64,000 nt of DNA, from the NCBI GenBank assembly GCA_023228945.1, contig JALOAI010000014.1, positions 80,689 through 144,688 on the forward strand, in the 5' to 3' direction. The position numbers were made by a program, and so were the translations under genes. The DNA is from Pigmentiphaga sp. (GTDB lineage: Bacteria > Pseudomonadota > Gammaproteobacteria > Burkholderiales > Burkholderiaceae_B). Shown here piece by piece: positions 27,628 through 36,818 of the stretch. The notes under the pieces are model-generated. The model did not search any database. It saw only the letters and a list, made by a program, of their open reading frames with translations, and was not told where the DNA came from. Positions within the stretch are counted from its first letter, which is position 1. Each line of letters starts with the position of its first letter.

Positions 27628-28771
27628 GGCGGGCCACCTCCTGAATCACCTCGGCCGCCAGCCGCGGTGTATCGCGCGATAGCGCCTCATGCAGTTCGGC
27701 AAAACGCGCTTCAAGCGTCGCCACCTTCTGCGGCTGCTCGAACCAGGCGAGCACGGCCTCGGCCAGCGCCTCGGGGGTCGCGGCGTCCTGCAGCAACTCG
27801 GGCACGACGAAATCCCGGCAAAGAATGTTGGGCAGGCCCACCCAGGGCAGATAGGGGCGCTCCTGGCCCGACTTGCGCCGCATCAGCCACAGTGCCAACG
27901 GCGACACCGCATAGGCGATCACCATGGGGCGCTTGAACAAGGCGGTTTCGAGGGTGGCCGTGCCGCTGGCCACGAGCACGACGTCGCTCGCCTCGAGCAC
28001 GTCGTAGGCGCCTTGCGGCACGCAGCGCAGTGGCAGCCCGGTGGCGGGCAGCATGGCCTCGAACTGGGCCTGGCGCTGGGCATTGACCATGGGCACCAGA
28101 AAGCGCAGATCCGGCGCCCGGCGCAGCATGTGCTGCGCCGCGGCGATAAACCTCGGCCCCAAGTGGGTGATTTCGCCGGCGCGGCTGCCCGGCAACATGG
28201 CCACCACCCGTTCGTTCAGGGGCACGCCCAGCCGCGCGCGGGTCGCGGCGCGATCCGGGGAGCGCGGGATCATGGGCGCCAAGGGATGGCCGACATAAGT
28301 GACGGGGATCCCGGCCTGCCGGTAGATGTCGACCTCGAAGGGGAACACCACCAGCATGTGCGACACCGCTTCGCGGATGGCATGGATGCGCTCGCCACGC
28401 CAGGCCCAGATCGACGGGCCGACAAAATGCACCGTGGGAATGCCCCGGGCTCGCAAGGCGGCCTCCAGGCCCAGGTTGAAGTCCGGCGCATCGATGCCGA
28501 CGAAAGCCGCCGGCGGCTCCGCCAGCCAGCGCCGCCGGACGTCGCGGCGCATGGCCAGCAGCCAGGGCAGCCGGCGCAGGGCGTCGAGGTAGCCGAACAC
28601 GCTCAGACGATCCATGGGATACCAGGCGTCGAAGCCAGCCTCTCGCATGCGCGGGCCGCCGATGCCGGCGGTGGCCACCTCGGCGCCCGAGGCCTTGAGG
28701 CCGGCGATGACGCGAGCCGCCAGCAAGTCTCCCGAAGGCTCGCCGGCCACCATGCCGATCGCGGTACGCAT
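27614..28771 (-). CDS. lpxB: Lipid-A-disaccharide synthase
   Basis: A 385-residue GT-B glycosyltransferase that joins UDP-2,3-diacylglucosamine and lipid X to form the tetraacyl disaccharide of lipid A at the inner membrane. Landmarks are MVAGEPSGDLLAA at the N-terminus, IDAPDFNL, HFVGPSIWAWRGERI, PFEVDIY, YVGHPLA and LPGSRAGEI, ending with GTATLETALFKRPMVIAY. It starts 4 bp after lpxA and overlaps rnhB, in the standard lpxD-fabZ-lpxA-lpxB-rnhB order. Confidence 0.97.
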   Translation of the reverse strand: MRTAIGMVAGEPSGDLLAARVIAGLKASGAEVATAGIGGPRMREAGFDAWYPMDRLSVFGYLDALRRLPWLLAMRRDVRRRWLAEPPAAFVGIDAPDFNLGLEAALRARGIPTVHFVGPSIWAWRGERIHAIREAVSHMLVVFPFEVDIYRQAGIPVTYVGHPLAPMIPRSPDRAATRARLGVPLNERVVAMLPGSRAGEITHLGPRFIAAAQHMLRRAPDLRFLVPMVNAQRQAQFEAMLPATGLPLRCVPQGAYDVLEASDVVLVASGTATLETALFKRPMVIAYAVSPLALWLMRRKSGQERPYLPWVGLPNILCRDFVVPELLQDAATPEALAEAVLAWFEQPQKVATLEARFAELHEALSRDTPRLAAEVIQEVARHGAR

Positions 28772-28775
28772 GGCG

Positions 28776-29567
28776 CTAGCGGATGATGCCGCGCGACGCC
28801 TGCCGCAGGAACTCGAGGAGCGGACGCAGGGCCGCCGCCGTATCGGGTTCGGCGGTCTTCTCGTCGGCCTCGAGGCGCGCCAGGGCCTCGGCCAGCGTCA
28901 AGCCGCTGCGATACAGGGTTTTGTAGGCTTGGCGCAAAGCCCGGATGGCTTCGGCCGAAAAGCCGCGCCGCTTGAGGCCTTCGGCGTTGATACCGGCGGC
29001 ATGCGCGGGGCTGCCGGCGGCCGTGACGTAGGGCGGAACGTCTTGCAGCAGCAGCGCCTGCCCGGCGGTCATGCTGTGCGCGCCGATCTTGACGAACTGG
29101 TGCACGCCGGTAAAACCGCCCAGGATCGCGTGATCGCCCACGTGTACGTGGCCGGCCAGTTGGGCGCTGCTCGACAAGACGGTGTGGCTGCCCACGCGGC
29201 AGTCGTGGGCGATATGCGCGTAGGTCATGATCCAATTGTCGTCGCCCACCCGGGTCAGGCTTTCGTCCTGCACCGTGCCGGTGTGGATGGTGACGAACTC
29301 GCGCACGGTATTGCCGTCGCCGATCTCGAGACGGGTGGGCTCGCCCCGGTATTTTTTGTCCTGCGGGATGGCGCCGATGGAACAAAAGCCGATGAAGCGG
29401 TTATGGCGCCCGACCACGGTGTGGCCGTCGAAGGTGCAATGGGCGCCGATCGACGTGCCCGCCCCGATGCGCACGTTCGGTCCGATCACCGTAAAAGGAC
29501 CGACGCTCACATCCTCGGCCACTTCGGCGCGGGGATCGATGATGGCGGAAGGATGGATGATCGTCAT
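28776..29567 (-). CDS. lpxA: UDP-N-acetylglucosamine acyltransferase
   Basis: A 263-residue trimeric left-handed beta-helix enzyme that moves a hydroxyacyl chain from ACP to the 3-OH of UDP-GlcNAc, the first lipid A step. Hexapeptide repeats run from IHPSAIIDPRAEVAEDVSVG through about residue 190; the conserved active-site histidine lies in AHIAHDCRVGSH, and GGFTGVHQFVKIGAHSMTAG precedes the helical C-terminal domain. Length is as in E. coli (262). It lies 81 bp after fabZ, and GGAG precedes the start. Confidence 0.97.
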   Translation of the reverse strand: MTIIHPSAIIDPRAEVAEDVSVGPFTVIGPNVRIGAGTSIGAHCTFDGHTVVGRHNRFIGFCSIGAIPQDKKYRGEPTRLEIGDGNTVREFVTIHTGTVQDESLTRVGDDNWIMTYAHIAHDCRVGSHTVLSSSAQLAGHVHVGDHAILGGFTGVHQFVKIGAHSMTAGQALLLQDVPPYVTAAGSPAHAAGINAEGLKRRGFSAEAIRALRQAYKTLYRSGLTLAEALARLEADEKTAEPDTAAALRPLLEFLRQASRGIIR

Positions 29568-29648
29568 GCCAGTCTCCTTCGGGCGGCCGCGCGAAGAAGA
29601 CTGACGCCCCCTTGGGGAGCGGCGAACGCGGTGAACGTGGAGGCCACG

Positions 29649-30095
29649 TTATTCGCCCAGCTTGCGCATGGCGCACATCAGGTTGGCTTCCGCGGCGAGT
29701 TCGTCGCCGACGAAGGCCTGGCCGCGGTACTTGCCGATGCCGCGCGACGCGCGTTCGAGGGTGACTTCGAGGCGGAGCTGGTCGCCCGGCACCACGGGCC
29801 GGCGAAAGCGCGCGCCGTCGATACCCGCGAAGTAATACACGGCGTTGTCCTCGGCCTTGGCCCCCACGCCCATGAACGACATGATGGCGGCCGCCTGGGC
29901 CAGCGCCTCGAGGATGAGGACGCCCGGCATCACCGGATAGTGCGGGAAGTGACCGGGAAAATAAGGCTCGTTGATCGACACGTTCTTGAGCGCCACGATC
30001 GATTCGCCGGGCTTGACGTCGATGACCCGATCGATCAGCAGCATCGGATAGCGATGCGGCAGACAGTCGAGGATGGCTTTGATGTCGAGTTCCAT
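29649..30095 (-). CDS. fabZ: 3-hydroxyacyl-ACP dehydratase
   Basis: A 148-residue hot-dog-fold enzyme dehydrating 3-hydroxyacyl-ACP in fatty-acid synthesis and competing with LpxA/LpxD for hydroxyacyl-ACP. The catalytic histidine is His49 in FPGHFPHYPVMPG, with Glu63 in LILEALAQ as partner; LPHRYPMLLIDRV is the usual N-terminal signature. The position between lpxD and lpxA is conserved across proteobacteria. Confidence 0.97.
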   Translation of the reverse strand: MELDIKAILDCLPHRYPMLLIDRVIDVKPGESIVALKNVSINEPYFPGHFPHYPVMPGVLILEALAQAAAIMSFMGVGAKAEDNAVYYFAGIDGARFRRPVVPGDQLRLEVTLERASRGIGKYRGQAFVGDELAAEANLMCAMRKLGE

Positions 30096-30185
30096 GCAGG
30101 ATCCTGATAATGAAAAATTCGAATCGCGGCCGCCCGTGGCGGCCCGATGCCTTGGCGCCCGCGCAGGGCCCGGAGCTGCTTGACG

Positions 30186-31322
30186 CTAGTCGGCCCCCGC
30201 TGCGCCCTCGGCCTCCGCCTGCCGCTCCAGGCTGCGCAGCCGCCGCCGCAAGGCGCCGAGCTGCCCGATCACGGCGGCGTTGCGCTGCCAATCGGCGTGT
30301 TCGGCGAGCGGATACAGACCGGTGTAGCGGCCGGGTTTGTCGATCGTGGAGGGCACCGGCGTGGCCGCGGAGATCTGCGTATCGTCGGGAATGCTGAGGT
30401 GGCCGCCGATCATGGCGGCGCCACCGATCATGCAGCGCGCGCCGATATGGGTGGAGCCGGCGATGCCCACGCAGGCGGCGATGGCGGTATGGGCGCCGAT
30501 ATGCACATTGTGCGCGACCATGATCTGGTCGTCGAGTTTGACGCCGTCTTCGATCACGGTGTCGTCGAGCGCGCCGCGATCGACGGTGGTGTTGGCGCCG
30601 ATTTCAACGTCGTTGCCGATTCGTACGCCGCCCAATTGCGGGATCTTGACCCACCGCCCCGCGTCACCGCGCGCTGCCGCCATGGCGTCGGGCGCGAAGC
30701 CGAAACCGTCGGCGCCGATCACGGCGCCGCTATGCACGATCACACGCTCGCCAAGCACGACGCCGTGGTATAGCACGACACGCGGATACAGCAGCGTGCC
30801 GGCACCGATGCGGCTGCCGGCACCAACGGCGCACCCCGCACCGATACGGGCTCCGGCGCCGATCTCGACACCGGCCTCGATCACCACGTGCGGGCCGACG
30901 CAGACATCTTCCCCGAGGCGGACGTCGGGCGCCACCTGGGCGGTGGGATGCACGCCGGGGCTCAGGCCGCCTTGACGCTGGCGATCAAACCATTGGGCCA
31001 GGCGGGCGAACAGCAGATAGGGCTGCGCCGTCATGATGCGGACGAACGATGGTTGGGTGCCAGCGCGGGCACCTTCGCGCAGCGCTTGGGCCGCCTCGGG
31101 GGAGACGACGACGGCTCCCGCTCGCGTTTGCTGCAGTTGCGCGCCATAGCGCGCACTGGAAAGAAAGGAAATCTCGAGCGGACCCGCGGCCTGGAGCGTG
31201 CCCAGCCCGGCAATGCGGGGCATCGGACCGCCCTCGAGCTCCCAGGCAAGCCCATCGGTTTCCACGTGCTTGAGCAGGAGGTCGAGCGGCCAGGCGGCAG
31301 CCGGATCGAGCAGAACGGGCAT
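30186..31322 (-). CDS. lpxD: UDP-3-O-(3-hydroxyacyl)glucosamine N-acyltransferase
   Basis: A 378-residue beta-helix acyltransferase for the third lipid A step (N-acylation of UDP-3-acyl-glucosamine). An N-terminal uridine-binding domain (to about residue 110, ISFLSSARYGAQLQQTRAGA) precedes some ten hexapeptide coils (GVHPTAQVAPDVRLGEDV onward) with the conserved HSGAVIGADGFGFAP and MVAHNVHIGAHTAIAA, and a C-terminal helix. It is longer than E. coli LpxD (341) mainly through extra coils and C-terminal residues. The ribosome site is weak; it starts 22 bp after skp. Confidence 0.95.
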   Translation of the reverse strand: MPVLLDPAAAWPLDLLLKHVETDGLAWELEGGPMPRIAGLGTLQAAGPLEISFLSSARYGAQLQQTRAGAVVVSPEAAQALREGARAGTQPSFVRIMTAQPYLLFARLAQWFDRQRQGGLSPGVHPTAQVAPDVRLGEDVCVGPHVVIEAGVEIGAGARIGAGCAVGAGSRIGAGTLLYPRVVLYHGVVLGERVIVHSGAVIGADGFGFAPDAMAAARGDAGRWVKIPQLGGVRIGNDVEIGANTTVDRGALDDTVIEDGVKLDDQIMVAHNVHIGAHTAIAACVGIAGSTHIGARCMIGGAAMIGGHLSIPDDTQISAATPVPSTIDKPGRYTGLYPLAEHADWQRNAAVIGQLGALRRRLRSLERQAEAEGAAGAD

Positions 31323-31344
31323 GGACGGAGGCGGCCTGCGCGAA

Positions 31345-31920
31345 TCAGCGGCGGGCGTCGAGCGCCTTGATCACCTGGTCGGTGATGTCGACGCGGGGGC
31401 TGACCGTGATGGCTTCCTGGAGAACCAGATCGTAGTTCTGGGACTCGGCGATCTGCTTGATGACGAGATCGGCCTGCTCGAAGACCTTGCTCATCTCCTC
31501 GTTGCGACGGCGATTGAGATCCTCTTGGAACTCGATGCGCTTGCGCTGGAAATCGCTGTCGAGGGTGCTGAGCTCGCGCTGGCGGCGGATCCGATCGGAC
31601 TCGGACATGACGGCGATGTCGCGATCGTACTGCTCGGATTGCGAACGCAGCCGATTGGCGAGATCCTGCAGCTCTGCCTCGCGCTTTTTGAACTCGGCAT
31701 CGATTCGGGCCACCGCCGCCTTGGCCGGAGCCGAGTCGCGGATGATTCGCTCGACGCTGACGAAACCCACCTTGGTGCCGCCATCGGATTGCGCCATGGC
31801 GGGCGCCGCGATCCCGAGGCTGCCGGCGGCGGCCAGGGCCACCACCACACCGCCGGCCAAGCGCCGCAGCGCCCGGGCTGGGGTCACCGAGGAAACTGAA
31901 GGGTAAGACGTGAAATTCAT
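31345..31920 (-). CDS. skp: Periplasmic chaperone Skp/OmpH
   Basis: A 191-residue periplasmic chaperone that holds unfolded outer-membrane proteins on the way to the BAM complex. A long signal peptide (residues 1 to about 45, ending PAMAQSDGG) is followed by VGFVSVERIIRDSAPAKAAV and a long charged coiled coil (about residues 75-150) that forms the tentacles of the trimer. I chose the ATG at 31920 because it gives a normal signal peptide; an upstream in-frame ATG (31953) lacks a ribosome site. It is encoded between bamA and lpxD, its usual place. Confidence 0.92.
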   Translation of the reverse strand: MNFTSYPSVSSVTPARALRRLAGGVVVALAAAGSLGIAAPAMAQSDGGTKVGFVSVERIIRDSAPAKAAVARIDAEFKKREAELQDLANRLRSQSEQYDRDIAVMSESDRIRRQRELSTLDSDFQRKRIEFQEDLNRRRNEEMSKVFEQADLVIKQIAESQNYDLVLQEAITVSPRVDITDQVIKALDARR

Positions 31921-31952
31921 TGAGCTCTCGCTATACGAGTGATCCGGAGGCA

Positions 31953-31973
31953 TTGCACGCCGAAAGCGTGCAA
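31953..31973. promoter_or_regulatory. Perfect hairpin between bamA and skp
   Basis: TTGCACGC-N5-GCGTGCAA forms a perfect 8-bp stem, 32 bp upstream of the skp start and about 75 bp after the bamA stop. With no T-run on the minus strand it is more likely an mRNA processing or stability element, or an operator, than a terminator. Confidence 0.4.
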
Positions 31974-32049
31974 GCCATGATTGTGCCACGGTTTTCCGGA
32001 AGTCCGCGAGGCCGCCTCCCGGGTGGATCCCGGCGCGGCCGCGGCGGCG

Positions 32050-34380
32050 TCAGAAGGACGTGCCGATCTGGAACTGGAAGCGTTCGATGTCGTCGCCATC
32101 CTTGGCGTTGAGGGGGTAGCCGAACGATATCTGCAGCGGTCCCAATGGCGAATCCCAGCTCAGGCCGATGCCGGCCGAATAGCGGAATTCGCCGAAGTTG
32201 ATGTTCTGGTTATCGGCATACACCTGGCCGCCATCGAGAAAGGCGAACCAGCGCAGGGTGCGATCCTGCCCCGCGCCCGGGAATGGCAGATAGACCTGGG
32301 TATTGAAGAAGATCCGCTTGGCGCCGCCGATGAAGTCGTCGTTGCGCGGATCGCGCGGACCGAGCGATCCGCTCTCGAAGCCCCGCACCGAGCCGATGCC
32401 GCCGGCATAGAAGTTTTTGAGCGGCGGATATGGCCGGCCGCCATAGCCTTTGCCGTAATCGATCTGACCATTGAGCGCGAGCGTGATGTTGCGGGAAACG
32501 GGCCAATACCATTGCTGCTGCGCCGTGCCGCTATAGTATTTGAGATCGCCCAGCACCGAGACCTCGCCCGACAGGCTGCTCAGGTAGCCCTTGCGCGGCG
32601 CCAGCGCGTTGTCGCGGGTATCGCGAGTCCAGCCGGTGGAAAGGATGAAGGCGTTGCTGCGGCTGCCGTAGGCCGCCACATACTGCTCGAAGTTGTAGGG
32701 GCTGTCGCTATACAGCCGGATGTCGTTGTGCTCGTAGGTGAGCCCGAAGTTGACGCGATCGACCTCGGAGAACGGTATCCCGAAGTTCATGCCCAGGCCG
32801 GCGGTCCGGATTTCGTAGTCGCCCGTGTTGCCGTACAGCGCCCGCTGCTTGCGGTAATAGGCGCTGAGCGTGCGGCTCACGCCGTCTTTCGTGAAATAGG
32901 GGTCGGTGTGGCTGAGGATGAACGAACGGTTGCGGCTGCTGGTATTGACCTGGAAGCCCAGGTTGGTGCCGCTGCCGAACACGTTGTCTTCGGAGATGCC
33001 GCCCATGAACATCAGGCGGTCGGCGCTGCTGAAGCCCAGGCCCAGGGTAATCATCCCCGTGGGCCGCTCCTGGACGTTGACATTGACGTCGACCTGGTCG
33101 GGCGTGCCCGGCACCGGCTGGGTATCGACCTCGACGACCTGGAAGTAGCCCAGACGATCGAGGCGCAGGCGCGAAAGCTCGATGTCGGCCGCGTTGTACC
33201 AGGCGGCCTCGTTCTGGCGCATCTCGCGGCGGATGACCGCGTCGCGGGTGCGCGTATTGCCGCCGATGTTGATACGCCGCACGTAGACGCGGCGATTGGG
33301 ATCGACGAAATAGACGAGGTCGGCGACCCGGGTTTCGCGATCGATCGCGGGATTGGGGTTGACGTTGGCAAACGCATAGCCGAGGTCGCCCAGATACTCG
33401 CCCATGGCCTGCGCCGAGGCGTTGACTTTGGCGGCGGAGAAAGTTTCGCCCTCTTTGACCTCAAGCAGGGCCTCGAGCTCTTGGTCGAGGCCGAGCAGAT
33501 CGCCCGCCAGACGCACCGAACCCACGGTATAGGGCTCGCCCTCGTGGATGGTGACGGTAATGTAGATGTCTTCGCGATCGGGCGAGATCGACACCTGCGG
33601 CGGCTCGACGTTGAACTCGAGATAGCCTTGATCGAGATAGAACGAACGCAGGGTTTCGATGTCGGCCGAGAGTTTTTGCCGGGAATACTGATCGGCTTTG
33701 GTGTACCAGGTGAGCAGGCCCGGCGTGCGCAACTGGAACAGGCCCAGCAGTTGCTTCTCGGAGAATTTTTCGTTGCCGACGATCTTGATTTCGCGGATCT
33801 TGGCCGCCGAACCCTCGAAAACGTCGAAGGTCACGCCCACCCGATTGCGCGGCAGCGGCGTGATGGTGCTGGTGATCTCGACCGCATACTTGCCGCGGGC
33901 GAGATACTGGTTGCGCAGCTCTTGCTCGGCGCGCTCGAGTACCGCGCGATCGAAGATGCGGCCATTGGCGAACCCCACCTGGGCAAGCGACTGGGTTACC
34001 ACCTTGTTGTCGAACTCGCGCATGCCGTTGAACGACACCGAGGCAATGGTGGGTCGCTCTTGTACCACCGCCACCACCACGCCGTCGCGCACCTCGATGC
34101 GCACATCGCTGAAGAAACCGGTGGCGAACAAAGCGCGCACCGCCTGCGTGGCCTGGGCTTCGGTGAACTGGCTGCCCACCTGCACCGGCAGGTAGCCGAA
34201 CACCGTGCCGGGCTCGATGCGCTGCAGGCCCTCGATCTGGATATCCCTGACTTGAAAGGGTTCGAAAGCCCATGCCGCGGGCACGGACCAGGCCAGTGCG
34301 GCCGCGGCGAGCATCAGGCCCGAAGCCTGGCGGCGCAGCCGGGCGGAAGAAGACGGTGACGAAGACGGTTGACGGCGCAA
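32050..34380 (-). CDS. bamA: Outer membrane protein assembly factor BamA
   Basis: A roughly 776-residue Omp85 protein, the core of the BAM complex. The signal peptide (hydrophobic LMLAAAALAWSVPAAWAF) is followed by five POTRA domains (FQVRDIQIEGLQRIEPGTVF to about residue 400) and a 16-strand barrel with GGIGSVRGFESGSLGPR, ending in the C-terminal phenylalanine of FQFQIGTSF. No ATG is well placed. I prefer the TTG at 34380, preceded by AGGA with nine-base spacing and giving a normal signal peptide; a GTG at 34449 without ribosome site would add 23 residues. It follows rseP, as expected. Confidence 0.95.
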   Translation of the reverse strand: MRRQPSSSPSSSARLRRQASGLMLAAAALAWSVPAAWAFEPFQVRDIQIEGLQRIEPGTVFGYLPVQVGSQFTEAQATQAVRALFATGFFSDVRIEVRDGVVVAVVQERPTIASVSFNGMREFDNKVVTQSLAQVGFANGRIFDRAVLERAEQELRNQYLARGKYAVEITSTITPLPRNRVGVTFDVFEGSAAKIREIKIVGNEKFSEKQLLGLFQLRTPGLLTWYTKADQYSRQKLSADIETLRSFYLDQGYLEFNVEPPQVSISPDREDIYITVTIHEGEPYTVGSVRLAGDLLGLDQELEALLEVKEGETFSAAKVNASAQAMGEYLGDLGYAFANVNPNPAIDRETRVADLVYFVDPNRRVYVRRINIGGNTRTRDAVIRREMRQNEAAWYNAADIELSRLRLDRLGYFQVVEVDTQPVPGTPDQVDVNVNVQERPTGMITLGLGFSSADRLMFMGGISEDNVFGSGTNLGFQVNTSSRNRSFILSHTDPYFTKDGVSRTLSAYYRKQRALYGNTGDYEIRTAGLGMNFGIPFSEVDRVNFGLTYEHNDIRLYSDSPYNFEQYVAAYGSRSNAFILSTGWTRDTRDNALAPRKGYLSSLSGEVSVLGDLKYYSGTAQQQWYWPVSRNITLALNGQIDYGKGYGGRPYPPLKNFYAGGIGSVRGFESGSLGPRDPRNDDFIGGAKRIFFNTQVYLPFPGAGQDRTLRWFAFLDGGQVYADNQNINFGEFRYSAGIGLSWDSPLGPLQISFGYPLNAKDGDDIERFQFQIGTSF

Positions 34381-34473
34381 GGTGTCTTTCCTGAAGAATG
34401 GGAGGCAAACCCGCCAATGGCCCGACACGAACGGACCCGGCTTCGCCACACCGGCTCGAGGCGAGGCGATGGA

Positions 34474-35541
34474 TTATCCCAGCAAACGAACGAAATCGTT
34501 GAACAAGGCCACACCCATGAGCGCCAGCAGCAGGCTCAGACCGACCCGTTGGCCAATGTCGAACCAGCGATCCGGCGGCGGGCTGCCGCGTACGATCTCA
34601 ACCAGATAATATAGCAGGTGCCCTCCGTCGAGCATCGGAATGGGCAGCAGGTTCAGCACACCGATACTCACGCTTACCACCGCCAGGAAGGCAATGTAGG
34701 CTTCGAGCCCGATGCGCGCCGTCTGACCGGCGTAATCGGCGATGGTCACCGGGCCGCTCACCTGGCTCCACGACGCCTCGCCGATCAGCAAGCGGCCAAA
34801 CATTCGTACCGTGAGCGAAACCATCTCGCCGGTGCGCTCCATGCCGCGCCACAGGCTTTCCAGCGGGCCATACCGCACCTCGACAAAACGCAGGTTCACG
34901 CCCAGACCCACGCCGATGCGGCCCGGGCTGCCGGCGTCGGCGGCGCGGGGCGTCACGCTGAGCGGGAACTCGCCACCATCGCGCAGCACCAGAAGCGGCA
35001 CGGCATGATCCGCGCTACGGCCGATGAGATCGACGAAGGCCCCGGGGTCGGGATCGTACAGGCCGCCCGCCCGCAGAATGACGTCGTCGGCCCGCAGGCC
35101 GGCCTCGGCGGCCGGGCTGTGTTCCAGCACGCTTTGCACGCGCGGCAGCGGGGGGCCCTGACCGGGCTCGGGTTCGCGCACGCCCATGGTGAACAAGACG
35201 GCATAGAGCAGGCTGGCCAACAGCAGGTTGGCCAGCGGCCCCGCGGCGACGATGGCGATTCGACGCCACACCGACTGCCGGTCGAAGGCGCGATGCGCCT
35301 CCGCGGGCGGCAGGGCGTCGTCGCGGCCGTCGAGGAACTTGACGTAGCCGCCCAGCGGGATCGCCGACAGCGCCCATTCGGTGCCATGGCGGTCGGTACG
35401 GCGCAGCAAGACCTTGCCAAAACCCACCGAGAAACGCAGGGCCTTGACGCCGCACCACCGCCCCACCCAATAATGACCCAGCTCATGGATCACCACCAGG
35501 ATGCCAATCGCCACAAGAAATGCCACGATGGTGGTCAACAT
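34474..35541 (-). CDS. rseP: RseP/RasP-type site-2 protease, single-PDZ form
   Basis: An inner-membrane zinc metalloprotease of 355 residues that performs intramembrane cleavage of anti-sigma factor RseA and of signal-peptide remnants. HELGH is at residues 19-23, and NLLPIPMLDGGHLLYYLVE carries the third zinc ligand. Only one PDZ domain is visible (VQSVLEHSPAAEAGLRADDV, near residue 130); the following VRYGPLESLWRGMERTGEM matches the sequence after the second PDZ of E. coli RseP. E. coli RseP has two PDZ domains and 450 residues, so the first one seems to be missing. The reading frame is clean, so this is a real short form rather than a frameshift. Confidence 0.92.
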   Translation of the reverse strand: MLTTIVAFLVAIGILVVIHELGHYWVGRWCGVKALRFSVGFGKVLLRRTDRHGTEWALSAIPLGGYVKFLDGRDDALPPAEAHRAFDRQSVWRRIAIVAAGPLANLLLASLLYAVLFTMGVREPEPGQGPPLPRVQSVLEHSPAAEAGLRADDVILRAGGLYDPDPGAFVDLIGRSADHAVPLLVLRDGGEFPLSVTPRAADAGSPGRIGVGLGVNLRFVEVRYGPLESLWRGMERTGEMVSLTVRMFGRLLIGEASWSQVSGPVTIADYAGQTARIGLEAYIAFLAVVSVSIGVLNLLPIPMLDGGHLLYYLVEIVRGSPPPDRWFDIGQRVGLSLLLALMGVALFNDFVRLLG

Positions 35542-35597
35542 ATTGGCCCTACCCCCGATACCGCTGGTTCATGGACGCAAGCTGCATTGCCATGATT

Positions 35598-36806
35598 TTA
35601 TTCCTGGTCCAGACCGGCGAATCCGCGGGCCCGCCGACGGGCTTCGTGGTCGAGCGCCAGCACCTCGTCGAGCGACGCCGGAGCCTCGCCACCGCAAAAA
35701 TCGGATTCTGATAACAGCCGTTCGATCACTTGCGCGATGGCGGTGAATTTCAGTCGCCCCGCCAGAAAGGCCTCGACCGCGATCTCGTTGGCGGCGTTGA
35801 GCGCGACGCAGGCACGCTGGCCCGTGCGCAGCGCCTGCATCGACAAGCCCAGGCACGGAAAACGCCGCAGATCGGGCGCCTCGAAGTCGAGCTGCCCGAT
35901 ACGCGCCAGCTCGAGTGGCGAAACACCGGCGGCGATGCGCTCGGGAAAGGCCAGGCCGTAGGCAATGGGCGTGCGCATGTCGGGCTCGCCAAGCTGCGCC
36001 AGAACCGAGCCGTCGGCATACTCCACCATCGAGTGCACCACGCTCTGCGGGTGGATGAGCACCTCGATCGCGTCGGGCGGCATGGCGAACAGCCAATGCG
36101 CCTCGATCACCTCCAGGCCCTTGTTGAGCATGGTGGCCGAATCCACCGAAATCTTGCGGCCCATCGACCAGTTGGGATGAGCGCAGGCCTGATCCGGCGT
36201 CACGTCGGCCAGGCGGTCGAGCTGCCAGGTGCGAAACGGGCCGCCCGAGGCGGTGAGCCACAAGCGCCTCACCCCCGCCGGCGCGCCTTCGCCGGGCCGT
36301 GCGCCGCCCGGGTGCGGCAAGCACTGGAAAATCGCGTTGTGCTCGCTGTCGACCGGCAATAGCTCGGCGCCACGCTCGCGTACGGCCCGCATGAACAGCG
36401 ACCCCGCCGCCACCAGCGCCTCTTTGTTGGCCAGCAGCACACGCTTGCCGCTGCGGGCCGCGGCCAGGGCGGCCGGAAGACCGGCGGCGCCCACGATGGC
36501 GGCCATCACCGTATCGCACTCGGGATCGGCGGCGGTCTCGGCCAGCGCCGCCGCGCCCACCCGGATCTCGGGGCGTGGGCTTGCCGTCGACAGGTCGTTC
36601 CAGGCCTGCTCGAAACGCCGGCGCGCGGGATCGTCGGGCACCACCACCACCGCCGCCGCATGCCGCGCCGCCAGGGTGGCGAGCTCGGGCATGCGGCGCT
36701 GGGCGGTGAGCGCGTAGACGCGGTATCGATCGGGATGACGCGCGACGACATCGAGCGTACTCAGGCCGATCGAACCGGTGGCGCCAAGAAGGGTGAGATG
36801 CCTCAT
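35598..36806 (-). CDS. dxr: 1-deoxy-D-xylulose-5-phosphate reductoisomerase
   Basis: A 402-residue NADPH enzyme converting DXP to MEP in the non-mevalonate isoprenoid pathway. GATGSIG at residues 8-14 binds NADPH; NKEALVAAG, SEHNAIFQC (with the metal-binding acidic residues), TASGGPFR and WSMGRKISVDSATMLNKGLE form the active site. Length is standard (E. coli 398). It is placed between cdsA (12 bp upstream) and rseP, in a stretch supplying undecaprenyl phosphate and envelope assembly. Confidence 0.97.
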   Translation of the reverse strand: MRHLTLLGATGSIGLSTLDVVARHPDRYRVYALTAQRRMPELATLAARHAAAVVVVPDDPARRRFEQAWNDLSTASPRPEIRVGAAALAETAADPECDTVMAAIVGAAGLPAALAAARSGKRVLLANKEALVAAGSLFMRAVRERGAELLPVDSEHNAIFQCLPHPGGARPGEGAPAGVRRLWLTASGGPFRTWQLDRLADVTPDQACAHPNWSMGRKISVDSATMLNKGLEVIEAHWLFAMPPDAIEVLIHPQSVVHSMVEYADGSVLAQLGEPDMRTPIAYGLAFPERIAAGVSPLELARIGQLDFEAPDLRRFPCLGLSMQALRTGQRACVALNAANEIAVEAFLAGRLKFTAIAQVIERLLSESDFCGGEAPASLDEVLALDHEARRRARGFAGLDQE

Positions 36807-36818
36807 GCGATAACCGGA

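Noticed and set aside
31981..34359. 792-codon open frame antisense to bamA
   Set aside because: It mirrors the codon pattern of bamA and has no start context or recognisable motif.
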